Below, piece after piece: positions 10,523 to 19,349 of a DNA stretch of 64,000 bases. Where the stretch lies: the NCBI GenBank assembly GCA_032027085.1, contig JAVSMS010000001.1, positions 2,000,332 through 2,064,331 of the forward strand. The letters are read 5' to 3'. This DNA is from Pseudorhodoplanes sp. Lineage in GTDB: Bacteria > Pseudomonadota > Alphaproteobacteria > Rhizobiales > Xanthobacteraceae. Positions within the stretch are counted from its first letter, which is position 1. Every line of letters begins with the position of its first letter. The notes under the pieces are model-generated. The model had not been told where the DNA came from, did no database searches, and was given only the letters and a program-made list of their open reading frames with translations. The position numbers and the translations under genes are program-made.

Positions 10523-11406
10523 TGTCCATCCTCATCGACAAGAACACCAAGGTCATCTGCCAGGGCTTCACCGGCAAGAACGGCACCTTCCATTCCGAAC
10601 AGGCGATTGCCTATGGCACCAAGATGGTCGGCGGCACCTCGCCCGGCAAAGGCGGCACCACGCATCTCAACCTGCCGGTGTTCGATACCGTGCGCGAAGC
10701 TCGCGAAAAGACCGGCGCCGATGCTTCCGTGATCTATGTTCCGCCGGCGGGAGCCGCCGACGCGATCTGTGAAGCGATCGACGCGGAAGTGCCGCTCATC
10801 GTCTGTATCACCGAAGGCATTCCGGTCGCGGACATGATCAAGGTGAAGCGTTCGCTGTGCGGATCGAAGTCGCGCCTGATCGGGCCGAATTGTCCGGGCG
10901 TGATGACGGCGGGCGAATGCAAGATCGGCATCATGCCCGGCAACATCTTCAAGCCGGGCAAGGTCGGCATCGTGTCGCGCTCGGGCACGCTGACCTATGA
11001 GGCGGTGTTCCAGACCACGGCGGAAGGCCTCGGCCAGACCACGGCGGTGGGCATCGGCGGCGACCCGGTCAAAGGCACGGAATTCATCGACACGCTGGAA
11101 ATGTTCCTGGCCGACCCGAAGACCGAAGCCATCATCATGATCGGTGAAATCGGCGGCTCGGCGGAAGAAGACGCGGCGCAATTCCTCAAGGACGAGGCTA
11201 AGCGTGGGCGCAAGAAGCCGATGGCAGGCTTCATTGCTGGCCGCACCGCGCCTCCGGGACGCCGCATGGGCCATGCCGGCGCGATCATTTCCGGCGGAAA
11301 AGGCGATGCGGAATCGAAAATTGCGGCGATGGAATCGGCCGGGATCAAGGTGTCGCCCTCACCCGCGCGGATCGGCAAAACGTTGGTGGACGTCCTGAAG
11401 GGATAA
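10522..11406 (+). CDS. sucD: Succinyl-CoA synthetase alpha subunit
   Basis: 294-residue alpha subunit with a CoA-binding Rossmann domain ([21 protein letters not shown] at the N-terminus) and the phosphorylated active-site His251 within [17 protein letters not shown]. Transcribed with sucC through a TAATG junction. It is followed by two hairpins and an unusually long repeat-filled spacer before sucA; in many relatives sucA follows after a much shorter gap. Confidence 0.97.
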   Translation: MSILIDKNTKVICQGFTGKNGTFHSEQAIAYGTKMVGGTSPGKGGTTHLNLPVFDTVREAREKTGADASVIYVPPAGAADAICEAIDAEVPLIVCITEGIPVADMIKVKRSLCGSKSRLIGPNCPGVMTAGECKIGIMPGNIFKPGKVGIVSRSGTLTYEAVFQTTAEGLGQTTAVGIGGDPVKGTEFIDTLEMFLADPKTEAIIMIGEIGGSAEEDAAQFLKDEAKRGRKKPMAGFIAGRTAPPGRRMGHAGAIISGGKGDAESKIAAMESAGIKVSPSPARIGKTLVDVLKG

Positions 11407-11416
11407 GCTTTTGACG

Positions 11417-11434
11417 TTGCAGCAGAAGCTGCAA
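11417..11434 (+). terminator. Small hairpin after sucD
   Basis: Perfect 7-bp stem TTGCAGC (11417-11423) / GCTGCAA (11428-11434) with a four-base loop AGAA, ten bases after the sucD stop. No strong T-run follows, so it may be an mRNA 3'-end stabiliser and not a strong terminator. Confidence 0.45.
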
Positions 11435-11450
11435 TGTTTCACGTGAAAAA
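11435..11450. promoter_or_regulatory. parS-like palindrome
   Basis: TGTTTCACGTGAAAAA matches the bacterial ParB-binding site TGTTTCACGTGAAACA at 15 of 16 positions. The central TTTCACGTGAAA is a perfect palindrome. It lies in the sucD-sucA spacer and not next to parAB, so it could be an outlying parS site or chance; see findings. Confidence 0.45.
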
Positions 11451-11475
11451 ATTCCTAGCGCGTATCTGCGACGGC

Positions 11476-11514
11476 AAAGCCCGCTTTTCGAAAAAACCCC
11501 GGAAAGCGGGCTTT
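11476..11514 (+). terminator. Hairpin terminator of mdh-sucCD
   Basis: Perfect 12-bp inverted repeat AAAGCCCGCTTT (11476-11487) / AAAGCGGGCTTT (11503-11514) with a 15-base loop. The descending arm ends in TTT. Likely a factor-independent or pause-type terminator for the sucCD transcript; the T-run is short. Confidence 0.6.
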
Positions 11515-11529
11515 GTCATGCTCATAGAA

Positions 11530-11855
11530 ACCCAGTTCCTCGGACACGAGCACGCGTTGATCATGCGTGAGGACGCGTTCCTCGGGCGTTCCTCGCTGAG
11601 AGCAATGAAGCCCCCAACCGGGGACACGGGCACGCGGTAAATCATGCGCGAGGACCGCTCCTCGGGCATTGCTCGCTGAGCAATGGAAGCCCTCCTCCAG
11701 GGACACGAGCAGGCGCCTGGTCATGCGCGAGGCCCCGTTCTTTGGGGGGCCCCCGCTGAGCGATGGACGCCCTCATCCGGGGCCACGAGCACACGCTCAT
11801 GCGTAAGCTGCCGGTCCTCATTCGCTGAGCAGTGGAAGAACTCAGCCGGCGGCTC
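11530..11855. repeat. Tandem array of about four imperfect 80-bp repeats
   Basis: The block GGACACGAGCACGCG recurs at 11542, 11622, 11701 and 11781 (with changes), a period of 79-80 bases. Each unit continues with a TCATGCGYGAGG block, a TCCTCGGGC block and CTCGCTGAGCAATGG(A)AGCCC. Units 1 and 2 are closest to each other; unit 4 is most diverged. Short frames cross it on both strands but none has gene-like properties. Not a CRISPR: units are contiguous, without unique spacers. Confidence 0.75.
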
Positions 11856-11889
11856 CCGAAAGTCGGGCGCCCCTCTTGGATTTCGTGCC

Positions 11890-12105
11890 GGTGAAGTTGA
11901 AGGGTGATCCCGTGCTGTTGGACGGCTGTGAGCTCGTGTTGTTGGAGGGGTGTGTCCCCTGCCGTTGGAGGCTGCCGTTGGAGGGCCAGGATTCTCGTTC
12001 TGTTGGAGGGCTGGATCTGCCGTTGGAAGGGTGTGATTCCGTGTCGGAGGGCTGTGATCTCGTACTTTTGGAGGGTTGGGATCTTGTGCCGTTGGAGGAC
12101 CGTGC
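11890..12105. repeat. Minisatellite of about nine degenerate 24-bp units
   Basis: The core GTTGGAGGG(C/T)TGTGATC recurs about nine times, mostly at 21-25-base steps, between roughly 11915 and 12100. Because 24 is a multiple of three, several frames on both strands stay open and translate to 8-residue repeats (for example DLVLLEGW / DLVPLEDR on plus, PSNGTRSQ-like on minus). I regard it as a non-coding minisatellite unless expression is shown. Confidence 0.7.
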
Positions 12106-12278
12106 ATTTGCAGCCAAAAGCAGGCCAAGAAACGAATATCAATTCATTCCTTCGTCATCTAACGATAGCCCTATTAACCTCTTATCTGTAGAAGAGCCCA
12201 GCTAGGGATGATTTTGGGCCGCAAATGAGCCCATTTGCCGCCGCCGGGCGGCAAACAGACCATGATTCAGGACGCCAG

Positions 12279-15236
12279 ATGTCACGCCAGGACGCGAACG
12301 CCGCCTTCGCTCTCACCTCGTTTCTTTACGGCGGAAACGCCGCCTATATCGAAGACCTCTACGGCCGCTATGAAAAGGACCCCTCCTCGGTCGATGCCGA
12401 ATGGCAGAGCTTTTTCCAGAGCCTGAAGGACGACCCCGCCAGCGTTGCCAAAAATGCCCGCGGCGCCTCCTGGAAAAAGCCGAACTGGCCGTTGCGCGCC
12501 AACGGCGATCTGGTCGCCGCGCTGGACGGCAACTGGGCGGACACCGAAAAGGCGCTCGGCGACAAGATCAAGGCTAAGGCGCAGGTGCGCGGCGTCGATC
12601 TCTCCACCGCCGATGTGCAGCAGGCAACGCGCGATTCCATCCACGCGCTCATGCTGATCCGCGCCTACCGCGCGCGCGGCCATTTCCACGCCAAGCTCGA
12701 TCCGCTCGGCCTCGAGCCGGAGAAGAACGAGGAAGAACTCGATCCGCGCACCTACGGCTTCGAGGAAGCCGACATGGATCGCAAGATCTTCCTCGACAAG
12801 GTGCTCGGCCTCGAATTCGCGACCATGCGCGAGATCATCGCCATCGTCCGCCGCACCTATTGCCAGACGCTCGGCGTCGAATTCATGCACATCTCCGATC
12901 CAGCGCAGAAGGCCTGGATCCAGGAGCGCATTGAAGGCAAGGACAAGGAGATCACTTTCACGCGCGAAGGCAAGCGCGCGATCCTGAACAAGCTCGTCGA
13001 GGCGGAAGGCTTCGAGAAATTCATCGATGTCAAATATACCGGCACCAAGCGCTTCGGCCTCGACGGCGGCGAATCGCTCATCCCGGCGCTGGAACAGATC
13101 ATCAAGCGCGGCGGCCAGCTCGGCGTCAAAGACATCGTGTTCGGCATGGCGCATCGCGGCCGCCTGAACACGCTGACGCAGGTGATGGGCAAGCCGCACC
13201 GCGTGCTGTTCCATGAATTCAAGGGCGGCTCGGCGACGCCGGACGAAGTCGAAGGCTCCGGCGACGTGAAGTATCACCTTGGCGCGTCGTCCGACCGCGA
13301 GTTCGACGGCAACAAGGTGCATCTGTCGCTGGCGCCGAACCCCTCGCATCTCGAAATCGTCGATCCCGTCGTGCTCGGAAAGGTGCGCGCGAAACAGGAT
13401 CAGCTTGGCGCCACGCCGGAAGACCGTTCAATGGCGCTGCCGCTGCTCATCCATGGCGATGCGGCGTTTGCGGGCCAGGGCGTTGTCGCCGAGTGCTTCG
13501 GTCTCTCCGAGCTGAAGGGCTATCGCACCGGCGGCTCGCTGCATTTCATCGTCAACAACCAGATCGGCTTTACGACGTATCCGCGCTATTCGCGCTCCTC
13601 GCCTTATCCTTCGGATGTGGCGAAGATGATCGAGGCGCCGATTTTGCATGTGAACGGCGATGATCCGGAAGCGGTGGTGTTCGCAGCCAAAGTCGCGATT
13701 GAATACCGGCAGAAATTCGCCAAGCCCGTCGTCATCGACATGTTCTGCTATCGCCGCTTTGGTCACAACGAAGGCGACGAGCCGGCTTTCACCCAACCGT
13801 TAATGTACAAGAAGATCAGGTCGCATCCTTCGACTCTTGATCTCTATGCCAGGAAGCTGATCGGAGAAGGCGTCGTCACCGAAGGCGAAGTCGACAAGAT
13901 GAAGGCCGACTGGCGTGCGCGGCTGGAAGCCGAGCACGAAGCCGGCCAGGGCTACAAGCCGAACAAGGCCGACTGGCTTGACGGCCGCTGGGCCGGATTG
14001 AAGGCGGGCGGCGAGATCGACGAGCCGCGCCGCGGCAATACCGGCGTCGAGATCGATGCGCTGAAGGAGATCGGCCGCAAGATCACCGCGCTCCCGAAGG
14101 ATTTCCACGCACACCGCACCATCCAGCGTTTTCTCGACAATCGCCGCAAGACGATCGAGAGCGGCGAGGGCATCGACTGGGCCACCGCGGAAGCGCTCGC
14201 CTTCTGCACCCTGCTGGAAGAAGGTCATCCGGTGCGCCTCTCGGGACAGGATTGCGAACGCGGCACGTTCTCGCAACGGCATTCGGTCTTGTTCGACCAG
14301 GAAACCGAGGCGCGCTACACGCCGTTCAATCATCTGAGCGACAAGCAGGCGCGCTACGAAGTGCTCAATTCCATGCTCTCGGAAGAAGCCGTGCTTGGTT
14401 ACGAATATGGCTATTCGACCACCGAGCCGAATGCTTTGACCTTGTGGGAAGCGCAGTTCGGCGACTTCGCCAACGGCGCGCAGGTGGTGTTCGACCAGTT
14501 CATCTCCTCCGCCGAGCGCAAATGGCTGCGCATGTCCGGCCTCGTCTGCCTGTTGCCGCATGGCTATGAAGGGCAGGGGCCGGAACATTCCTCGGCGCGA
14601 CTCGAGCGCTTCCTGCAGATGTGCGCGGAAGACAACATGCAGGTGGCCAACTGCACGACGCCGGCCAACTACTTCCACATCCTGCGCCGACAATTGAAGC
14701 GTGAAATCCGCAAGCCCTTGATCCTGATGACGCCGAAGTCGTTGCTGCGCCACAAGCGCGCCACCTCGCGGCTTGAGGAAATGGGCGCCGGGGCCACCTT
14801 CCACCGGGTGCTGTTCGACGACGCGGAAATTCTCAAGGGCGAGACCATCAAGCTCGCCGCCGACAGCAAGATCCGCCGCGTGGTTCTGTGCTCCGGCAAG
14901 GTCTATTACGATCTCTACGAGGAGCGCGAGAAGCGCGGCATCGACGACGTCTATCTGATGCGCGTCGAGCAGCTTTATCCGTTCCCGACCAAGGCGCTGG
15001 TGCATGATCTGGCGCGCTTCAAGCACGCCGAAATCGTCTGGTGCCAGGAAGAGCCGCGCAACATGGGATCGTGGTTCTTCGTCGACACCTTCCTGCGCTG
15101 GGTGCTGGAGCAGATCGGCGCCAAGCACAAGACGGTGCGCTATGCCGGCCGCCCGGCTGCGGCGGCGACGGCGACTGGTTTGATGTCAAAGCACCTGGCA
15201 CAGCTCAAGCAATTGCTCGACGAGGCGCTGGGGTAA
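12279..15236 (+). CDS. sucA: 2-oxoglutarate dehydrogenase E1 component
   Basis: 985-residue thiamine-diphosphate-dependent E1o. The N-terminal segment with LYGGNAAYIEDLYGRY binds the E2 core. The central domain has GMAHRGRLNTL and the TPP/Mg region GDAAFAGQGVVAECFGLSELKGY ... HFIVNNQIGFTT. The transketolase-like C-terminal domain has GYEYGYS and LPHGYEGQGPEHSSAR. It decarboxylates 2-oxoglutarate and transfers the succinyl group to SucB lipoate. The start at 12279 gives the family N-terminus; an upstream in-frame ATG at 12225 would add 18 unrelated residues. Confidence 0.97.
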   Translation: MSRQDANAAFALTSFLYGGNAAYIEDLYGRYEKDPSSVDAEWQSFFQSLKDDPASVAKNARGASWKKPNWPLRANGDLVAALDGNWADTEKALGDKIKAKAQVRGVDLSTADVQQATRDSIHALMLIRAYRARGHFHAKLDPLGLEPEKNEEELDPRTYGFEEADMDRKIFLDKVLGLEFATMREIIAIVRRTYCQTLGVEFMHISDPAQKAWIQERIEGKDKEITFTREGKRAILNKLVEAEGFEKFIDVKYTGTKRFGLDGGESLIPALEQIIKRGGQLGVKDIVFGMAHRGRLNTLTQVMGKPHRVLFHEFKGGSATPDEVEGSGDVKYHLGASSDREFDGNKVHLSLAPNPSHLEIVDPVVLGKVRAKQDQLGATPEDRSMALPLLIHGDAAFAGQGVVAECFGLSELKGYRTGGSLHFIVNNQIGFTTYPRYSRSSPYPSDVAKMIEAPILHVNGDDPEAVVFAAKVAIEYRQKFAKPVVIDMFCYRRFGHNEGDEPAFTQPLMYKKIRSHPSTLDLYARKLIGEGVVTEGEVDKMKADWRARLEAEHEAGQGYKPNKADWLDGRWAGLKAGGEIDEPRRGNTGVEIDALKEIGRKITALPKDFHAHRTIQRFLDNRRKTIESGEGIDWATAEALAFCTLLEEGHPVRLSGQDCERGTFSQRHSVLFDQETEARYTPFNHLSDKQARYEVLNSMLSEEAVLGYEYGYSTTEPNALTLWEAQFGDFANGAQVVFDQFISSAERKWLRMSGLVCLLPHGYEGQGPEHSSARLERFLQMCAEDNMQVANCTTPANYFHILRRQLKREIRKPLILMTPKSLLRHKRATSRLEEMGAGATFHRVLFDDAEILKGETIKLAADSKIRRVVLCSGKVYYDLYEEREKRGIDDVYLMRVEQLYPFPTKALVHDLARFKHAEIVWCQEEPRNMGSWFFVDTFLRWVLEQIGAKHKTVRYAGRPAAAATATGLMSKHLAQLKQLLDEALG

Positions 15237-15239
15237 TCC

Positions 15240-15356
15240 TTCATCCGTCATCCTGAGGCGGCCGCGAAGCGGCCCTCGAAGGATGACGGCCACCGACCGG
15301 GCCGTTCATCCTTCGAGGCTCGCCCCTTCGGGCTCGCACCTCACGATCGCGGTTCA
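15240..15356. repeat. Dispersed palindromic repeat, family B (CGTCATCCTGAGG type)
   Basis: Inverted copies of CGTCATCCTGAGG...CCTCGAAGGATGACGG followed by a second TCATCCTTCGAGGCTCGC ... CGAGCC-type arm fill the sucA-sucB spacer. Related pieces occur at 40371-40440 and 32118-32158. Non-coding interspersed element of the REP type common in this order. Confidence 0.7.
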
Positions 15357-15394
15357 AGAGAACAGGCAGACTGAGACACAGGCAGACTGACACA

Positions 15395-16657
15395 ATGACC
15401 GACATCCGCGTTCCCACTCTCGGCGAATCCGTCACCGAGGCCACCATCGGCAAATGGTTCAAGAAGGCCGGCGACGCCGTCGCGGTTGACGAGCCGCTGG
15501 TCGAGCTCGAGACGGACAAGGTGACCATCGAGGTGCCGGCGCCTGCCGCCGGCGTACTCGCAGAGATCGCGGTGAAGGACGGCGAGACCGTCGCGGTCGG
15601 CGCGCTGCTCGGCTCGATCAAGGAAGGCGCGGGCGCGGCGCCGAGCAAGACGACGCCGGCGCCGACCGGCCAGCCTGAGCAGAAGACCGCGACCACGGCG
15701 CCGATCGGCGCCGGCGCCGAGCAGACCAAGCCGCGCGCGGATGCCAAGCCTGCGGACGCGACGCTGGCGCCGTCGGTGCGGCGGCTGGAGGCGGAAAGCG
15801 GCGTCGATGCCTCAACCGTGCCGGGCTCCGGCAAGGATGGCCGCGTGACCAAGGGCGATATGCTGGCCGCGATCGAACGCGCCGCTTCCGCGCCGATGCC
15901 GGTCGGCCAGCCGGCGGCGAGCGTGCAGGTGCGCGCGCCCTCCATCCCCGACGACGCTGCGCGCGAAGAACGCGTGAAGATGACGCGGCTGCGCCAGACC
16001 ATCGCGCGCCGCCTGAAGGATGCGCAGAACACCGCAGCCATGCTGACGACCTTCAACGAGGTCGACATGAAGCCGGTGATGGATCTGCGCGCGCAATACA
16101 AGGAGCTGTTCGAGAAGAAGCACGGCGTGAAGCTCGGCTTCATGGGTTTCTTCGTGCGCGCCTGCGTGCAGGCGCTGAAGGAGATCCCGGCGGTGAATGC
16201 CGAGATCGACGGCGCCGACATCATCTACAAGAATTATTATCACATCGGAATCGCGGTCGGCACCGAGAAGGGTCTCGTCGTGCCGGTGGTGCGCGACTGC
16301 GATCACAAGTCGCTGGCCGAGATCGAGAAGAGCATCAGCGATTTCGGCCGACGCGCGCGCGACGGCAATCTCAAGATCGAGGAGATGCAGGGCGGCACCT
16401 TCACCATCACCAATGGCGGCATCTATGGCTCGCTGATGTCGACGCCAATCCTGAATGCGCCGCAATCCGGCATCCTGGGCATGCACAAGATCCAGGAGCG
16501 GCCGGTGGCGATCGGCGGCAAGATCGAAGTGCGGCCGATGATGTATCTCGCGCTCTCCTACGACCATCGCATCGTCGACGGCCGCGAGGCGGTGACGTTC
16601 CTGGTGCGGGTGAAGGAGAATCTGGAAGACCCGGCAAGGATTGTGCTGGATCTGTAA
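15395..16657 (+). CDS. sucB: Dihydrolipoyllysine-residue succinyltransferase (E2 of OGDH)
   Basis: 420 residues in three domains: lipoyl domain 2-77 with lipoylated Lys42 in ETDKVT; an Ala/Pro/Thr-rich linker; the peripheral E1/E3-binding domain about 125-161; and the catalytic acyltransferase domain with His391 and Asp395 in SYDHRIVDG. It transfers succinyl groups to CoA in the 2-oxoglutarate dehydrogenase complex. It follows sucA after a repeat-filled 158-bp gap and precedes lpdA. Confidence 0.97.
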   Translation: MTDIRVPTLGESVTEATIGKWFKKAGDAVAVDEPLVELETDKVTIEVPAPAAGVLAEIAVKDGETVAVGALLGSIKEGAGAAPSKTTPAPTGQPEQKTATTAPIGAGAEQTKPRADAKPADATLAPSVRRLEAESGVDASTVPGSGKDGRVTKGDMLAAIERAASAPMPVGQPAASVQVRAPSIPDDAAREERVKMTRLRQTIARRLKDAQNTAAMLTTFNEVDMKPVMDLRAQYKELFEKKHGVKLGFMGFFVRACVQALKEIPAVNAEIDGADIIYKNYYHIGIAVGTEKGLVVPVVRDCDHKSLAEIEKSISDFGRRARDGNLKIEEMQGGTFTITNGGIYGSLMSTPILNAPQSGILGMHKIQERPVAIGGKIEVRPMMYLALSYDHRIVDGREAVTFLVRVKENLEDPARIVLDL

Positions 16658-16664
16658 TCTGTTG

Positions 16665-16752
16665 TTCGTCATTGCCGGGCCGCCGCGCAGCGGCGTGACC
16701 CGGCAATCCATCTTTTGAAGGATGGATGCCCGGGTCAAGCCCGGGCATGACA
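16665..16752. repeat. Dispersed palindromic repeat, family C (TGCCGGG / CCCGGGCATGAC type)
   Basis: The sucB-lpdA spacer contains CATTGCCGGGC...GACCCGGCAATCCATC followed by GGATGCCCGGGTCAAGCCCGGGCATGACA, that is, two nested inverted repeats. A relative lies at 30590-30680 after atpC. Such elements may form stable mRNA hairpins inside the operon. Confidence 0.7.
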
Positions 16753-16773
16753 GAGAAACGAAGGCGTCATTTC

Positions 16774-18174
16774 ATGTCCTACGATCTCATCGTCATCGGC
16801 ACCGGCCCCGGCGGCTATGTCTGCGCCATTCGCGCGGCGCAGCTCGGGATGAAAGTCGCCGTGGTGGAGAAGCGCGCGACGCATGGCGGCACCTGCCTGA
16901 ATGTCGGCTGCATTCCCTCCAAGGCTTTGCTGCATGCCTCGGAATTGTTTGAGGAAGCAGGCCACGCTTTCGCGAAAATGGGCATTGGTGTGAGCAAGCC
17001 CAAACTCGACCTGAAGCAGATGCTGACTTTCAAGGACGAGGCGGTCGACGGCAACGTCAAGGGCGTGGAATTCCTGCTGAAGAAGAACAAGATCGACGCC
17101 TTCCATGGCGCGGGCCGCATCGCAGCGCCGGGCAAGGTTGAGGTAAAGGGCAGCGACGGCAAGACGCAGGCGCTGGAGACCAAGAACATCGTGATCGCCA
17201 CCGGCTCCGACGTGGCGCAGCTCAAGGGAATGACGATCGACGAGAAGCGCATCGTGTCGTCGACCGGCGCGCTCGCGCTGGAAAAGGTGCCGGAGAAGAT
17301 GCTGGTGATCGGCGCCGGCGTGATCGGACTGGAGCTCGGCTCGGTGTGGCGGCGGTTGGGCTCGGAGGTGGTCATTGTTGAATTCCTCGACGTCGTGCTG
17401 CCGGGCATGGATTCGGAAGTGCGCAAGCAGGCACAGCGCCTGTTCGAAAAGCAGGGCATGACGTTCAAGCTCAATTCCAAGGTCACGGCCGTCGACAGTT
17501 CCGGCAAGAAGCTGAAGGCGACGGTCGAGCCGGCGAAGGGCGGCGCGGCAGAGACGATCGAAGCCGATGTAGTACTCGTGTCGATCGGCCGCGTGCCTTA
17601 CACCGAAGGGCTCGGCCTGAAGGAGGCGGGCGTCGCGCTGGACGAGCGCGGGCGGGTGAAGACGGACGCGCATTTCGCGACCAATGTGAAGGGCATCTAC
17701 GCCATCGGTGACGTGATCACCGGGCCAATGCTGGCGCACAAGGCGGAAGACGAAGGCATTGCCGTCGCCGAACTGATCGCCGGCAAGGCGGGGCACGTGA
17801 ATTACGACGTGATCCCGAACGTGGTCTATACCTATCCGGAGATCGCGACCGTCGGAAAATCGGAAGACGAATTGAAAGCGGCGGGCACTGCCTACAATGC
17901 CGGAAAGTTTCCGTTCACCGCGAATGGCCGCGCCAAGGCGAACCAGAAGACCGAAGGCTTTGTGAAAATTCTGGCGGATGCCAAGACCGACCGCGTGCTC
18001 GGCGTGCATATCGTCGGCGCCGATGCCGGCAATATGATCGCGGAAGCGGCGGTGGCGATGGAGTTCGGCGCCTCATCCGAAGACATCGCGCGCACTTGCC
18101 ACGCGCATCCGACGCTGCCCGAGGCAGTCAAGGAAGCCGCGCTCGCGGTGGAGAAGCGGGCGATCCATATGTGA
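16774..18174 (+). CDS. lpdA: Dihydrolipoyl dehydrogenase (E3)
   Basis: 466-residue FAD-dependent disulfide oxidoreductase. N-terminal FAD loop [10 protein letters not shown] at 9-18, redox-active Cys41/Cys46 in [13 protein letters not shown], the NAD-binding loop [13 protein letters not shown] in the middle, and the C-terminal catalytic His445/Glu450 in HAHPTLPE. It reoxidises dihydrolipoate of SucB and passes electrons to NAD. The start at 16774 is chosen because the Rossmann strand (MSYDLIVIG) begins here; an in-frame upstream ATG lies within the repeat element. Confidence 0.97.
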   Translation: MSYDLIVIGTGPGGYVCAIRAAQLGMKVAVVEKRATHGGTCLNVGCIPSKALLHASELFEEAGHAFAKMGIGVSKPKLDLKQMLTFKDEAVDGNVKGVEFLLKKNKIDAFHGAGRIAAPGKVEVKGSDGKTQALETKNIVIATGSDVAQLKGMTIDEKRIVSSTGALALEKVPEKMLVIGAGVIGLELGSVWRRLGSEVVIVEFLDVVLPGMDSEVRKQAQRLFEKQGMTFKLNSKVTAVDSSGKKLKATVEPAKGGAAETIEADVVLVSIGRVPYTEGLGLKEAGVALDERGRVKTDAHFATNVKGIYAIGDVITGPMLAHKAEDEGIAVAELIAGKAGHVNYDVIPNVVYTYPEIATVGKSEDELKAAGTAYNAGKFPFTANGRAKANQKTEGFVKILADAKTDRVLGVHIVGADAGNMIAEAAVAMEFGASSEDIARTCHAHPTLPEAVKEAALAVEKRAIHM

Positions 18175-18179
18175 TTGAT

Positions 18180-18206
18180 CCCTCTCCCCGCAAGCGGGGA
18201 GAAGTG
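18180..18206. repeat. Short palindrome, CCTCTCCCCGCAAGCGGGGAGA type (family D)
   Basis: CTCCCCGC AAGC GGGGAG hairpin between the convergent lpdA and xerC genes; it may act as a bidirectional terminator. Related longer copies lie in the atpA-atpG gap (27483-27600). Confidence 0.5.
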
Positions 18207-18210
18207 AAAG

Positions 18211-19164
18211 CTAGGCGCGCGGATGCGCCGCTTTATACGCATCCAGCAGCCGCTCGGTATCCACCGCCGTGTAAATCTGTGTCGTCGACAGCGACGCGTG
18301 GCCCAAAAGTTCCTGGATTGCGCGCAGGTCGCCGCCGCGCGACAACAGATGCGTTGCGAAGGAGTGCCGCAACGCGTGCGGGGTTGCGGAGTCGGGCAGC
18401 CCGAGCGCGCCGCGCAGACGCTCCATTGTCAGTTGAATAATGCGCGGGGACAGCGGCCCGCCCTTGGCGCCGACGAAGAGCGGCGCGTCGTCAGGCAGAT
18501 CGTAGGGGCATTGCGCAATATAGTCGGCGATGAGTTGCAGCACGGGACGCAGCACCGGCACCATGCGCGTCTTGTTGCCCTTGCCGGTGACGGTGATGAC
18601 ATCGCCGGCACCCGGCGCGGGCACGTCCTTGCGCGCGAGGCCGAGAGCTTCGGCGATGCGCAGGCCGGAGCCATAGAGCAATGCGAGCACCGCGGCGTCG
18701 CGGGTGAAGATCCAGGGCTCGCGCTCTTCGCCGGCGCGCAGGTCAGTGTCAGAGATGCGTTTTGCCGACGGAACGGTGAGCGGCTTCGGCAAGGTTTTCG
18801 GCACCTTCGGCGCGCGCACCGCATTGAGCGCGGCGACCTTGCCCTTGCCGTCGCGCTCCAGAAAGCGGGCGAAAGAGCGCGCGCCGGCCAGTTCGCGCAT
18901 GAGAGAGCGAGCACTGAGGCCGTCGCCGCGGCGCGCTGCCATGAAGGCGCGTATGTCCTGCGGAGCGAGCGCGGCGAGATCTTTCAGGCGCGGTGCTTGC
19001 CCGAGATGTTCGGCCAGGAAGGAGATGAACCGGCCGATGTCGCGGGAATACGCCTCAAGTGTTTTCGGCGACATACGTCGCTCGGCCGACAGATGCTGCA
19101 GCCAGCGTCTGATCTCGGTGGCGGTGTCGGAGGACGCGGGCCATTTGTTTGGGGCAGCAGTCAT
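18211..19164 (-). CDS. xerC: Tyrosine recombinase XerC
   Basis: 317-residue chromosome-dimer-resolution recombinase. SAM-like N-terminal DNA-binding domain about 15-110. Catalytic domain with Arg169 (GSGLRIAEAL), Lys195, His263 and Arg266 (HALRHSFATHLL), His289 (LLGHASLSTTQIY) and the nucleophile Tyr298. The full length and housekeeping neighbours (priA, convergent lpdA) argue for XerC, not a phage integrase. It works with XerD at dif sites. Confidence 0.93.
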   Translation of the reverse strand: MTAAPNKWPASSDTATEIRRWLQHLSAERRMSPKTLEAYSRDIGRFISFLAEHLGQAPRLKDLAALAPQDIRAFMAARRGDGLSARSLMRELAGARSFARFLERDGKGKVAALNAVRAPKVPKTLPKPLTVPSAKRISDTDLRAGEEREPWIFTRDAAVLALLYGSGLRIAEALGLARKDVPAPGAGDVITVTGKGNKTRMVPVLRPVLQLIADYIAQCPYDLPDDAPLFVGAKGGPLSPRIIQLTMERLRGALGLPDSATPHALRHSFATHLLSRGGDLRAIQELLGHASLSTTQIYTAVDTERLLDAYKAAHPRA

Positions 19165-19180
19165 AAGCGCCTACATAATC

Positions 19181-19291
19181 CCGGTTATTCCGGGCAAGCG
19201 GCCGCAGGCCGCGAGACCCGAAACCCATAACCACCGGCTTTTCCGAATCCCGAAGACAGTGGTTATGGGTCCCCGCTTTCGCGGGGACGAC
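19181..19291. repeat. Dispersed palindromic repeat, family A (GTCCCCGCGAAAGCGGGGAC type)
   Basis: In the xerC-priA divergent spacer, ACCCATAACCAC (about 19222-19233) pairs with GTGGTTATGGGT (about 19259-19270), and the end carries GTCCCCGC-TTTC-GCGGGGAC. The same element, in the other orientation, lies at 29989-30090 and 38101-38210. The 8-bp stem with GAAA tetraloop is predicted to be very stable in RNA. Confidence 0.75.
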
Positions 19292-19349
19292 AATGAGAGG
19301 TTTTTCTTCACCCTTCCTTAAATCCCCGGAATCGGGCGAGTGTCACTGC

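Noticed and set aside
11530-12105. CRISPR array
   Set aside because: Units are contiguous and diverged, without constant repeats separated by unique spacers, and no cas genes are near.
18211-19164. Phage or island integrase
   Set aside because: Length, motif set and neighbours (priA, lpdA) fit housekeeping XerC; no tRNA or phage genes adjacent.
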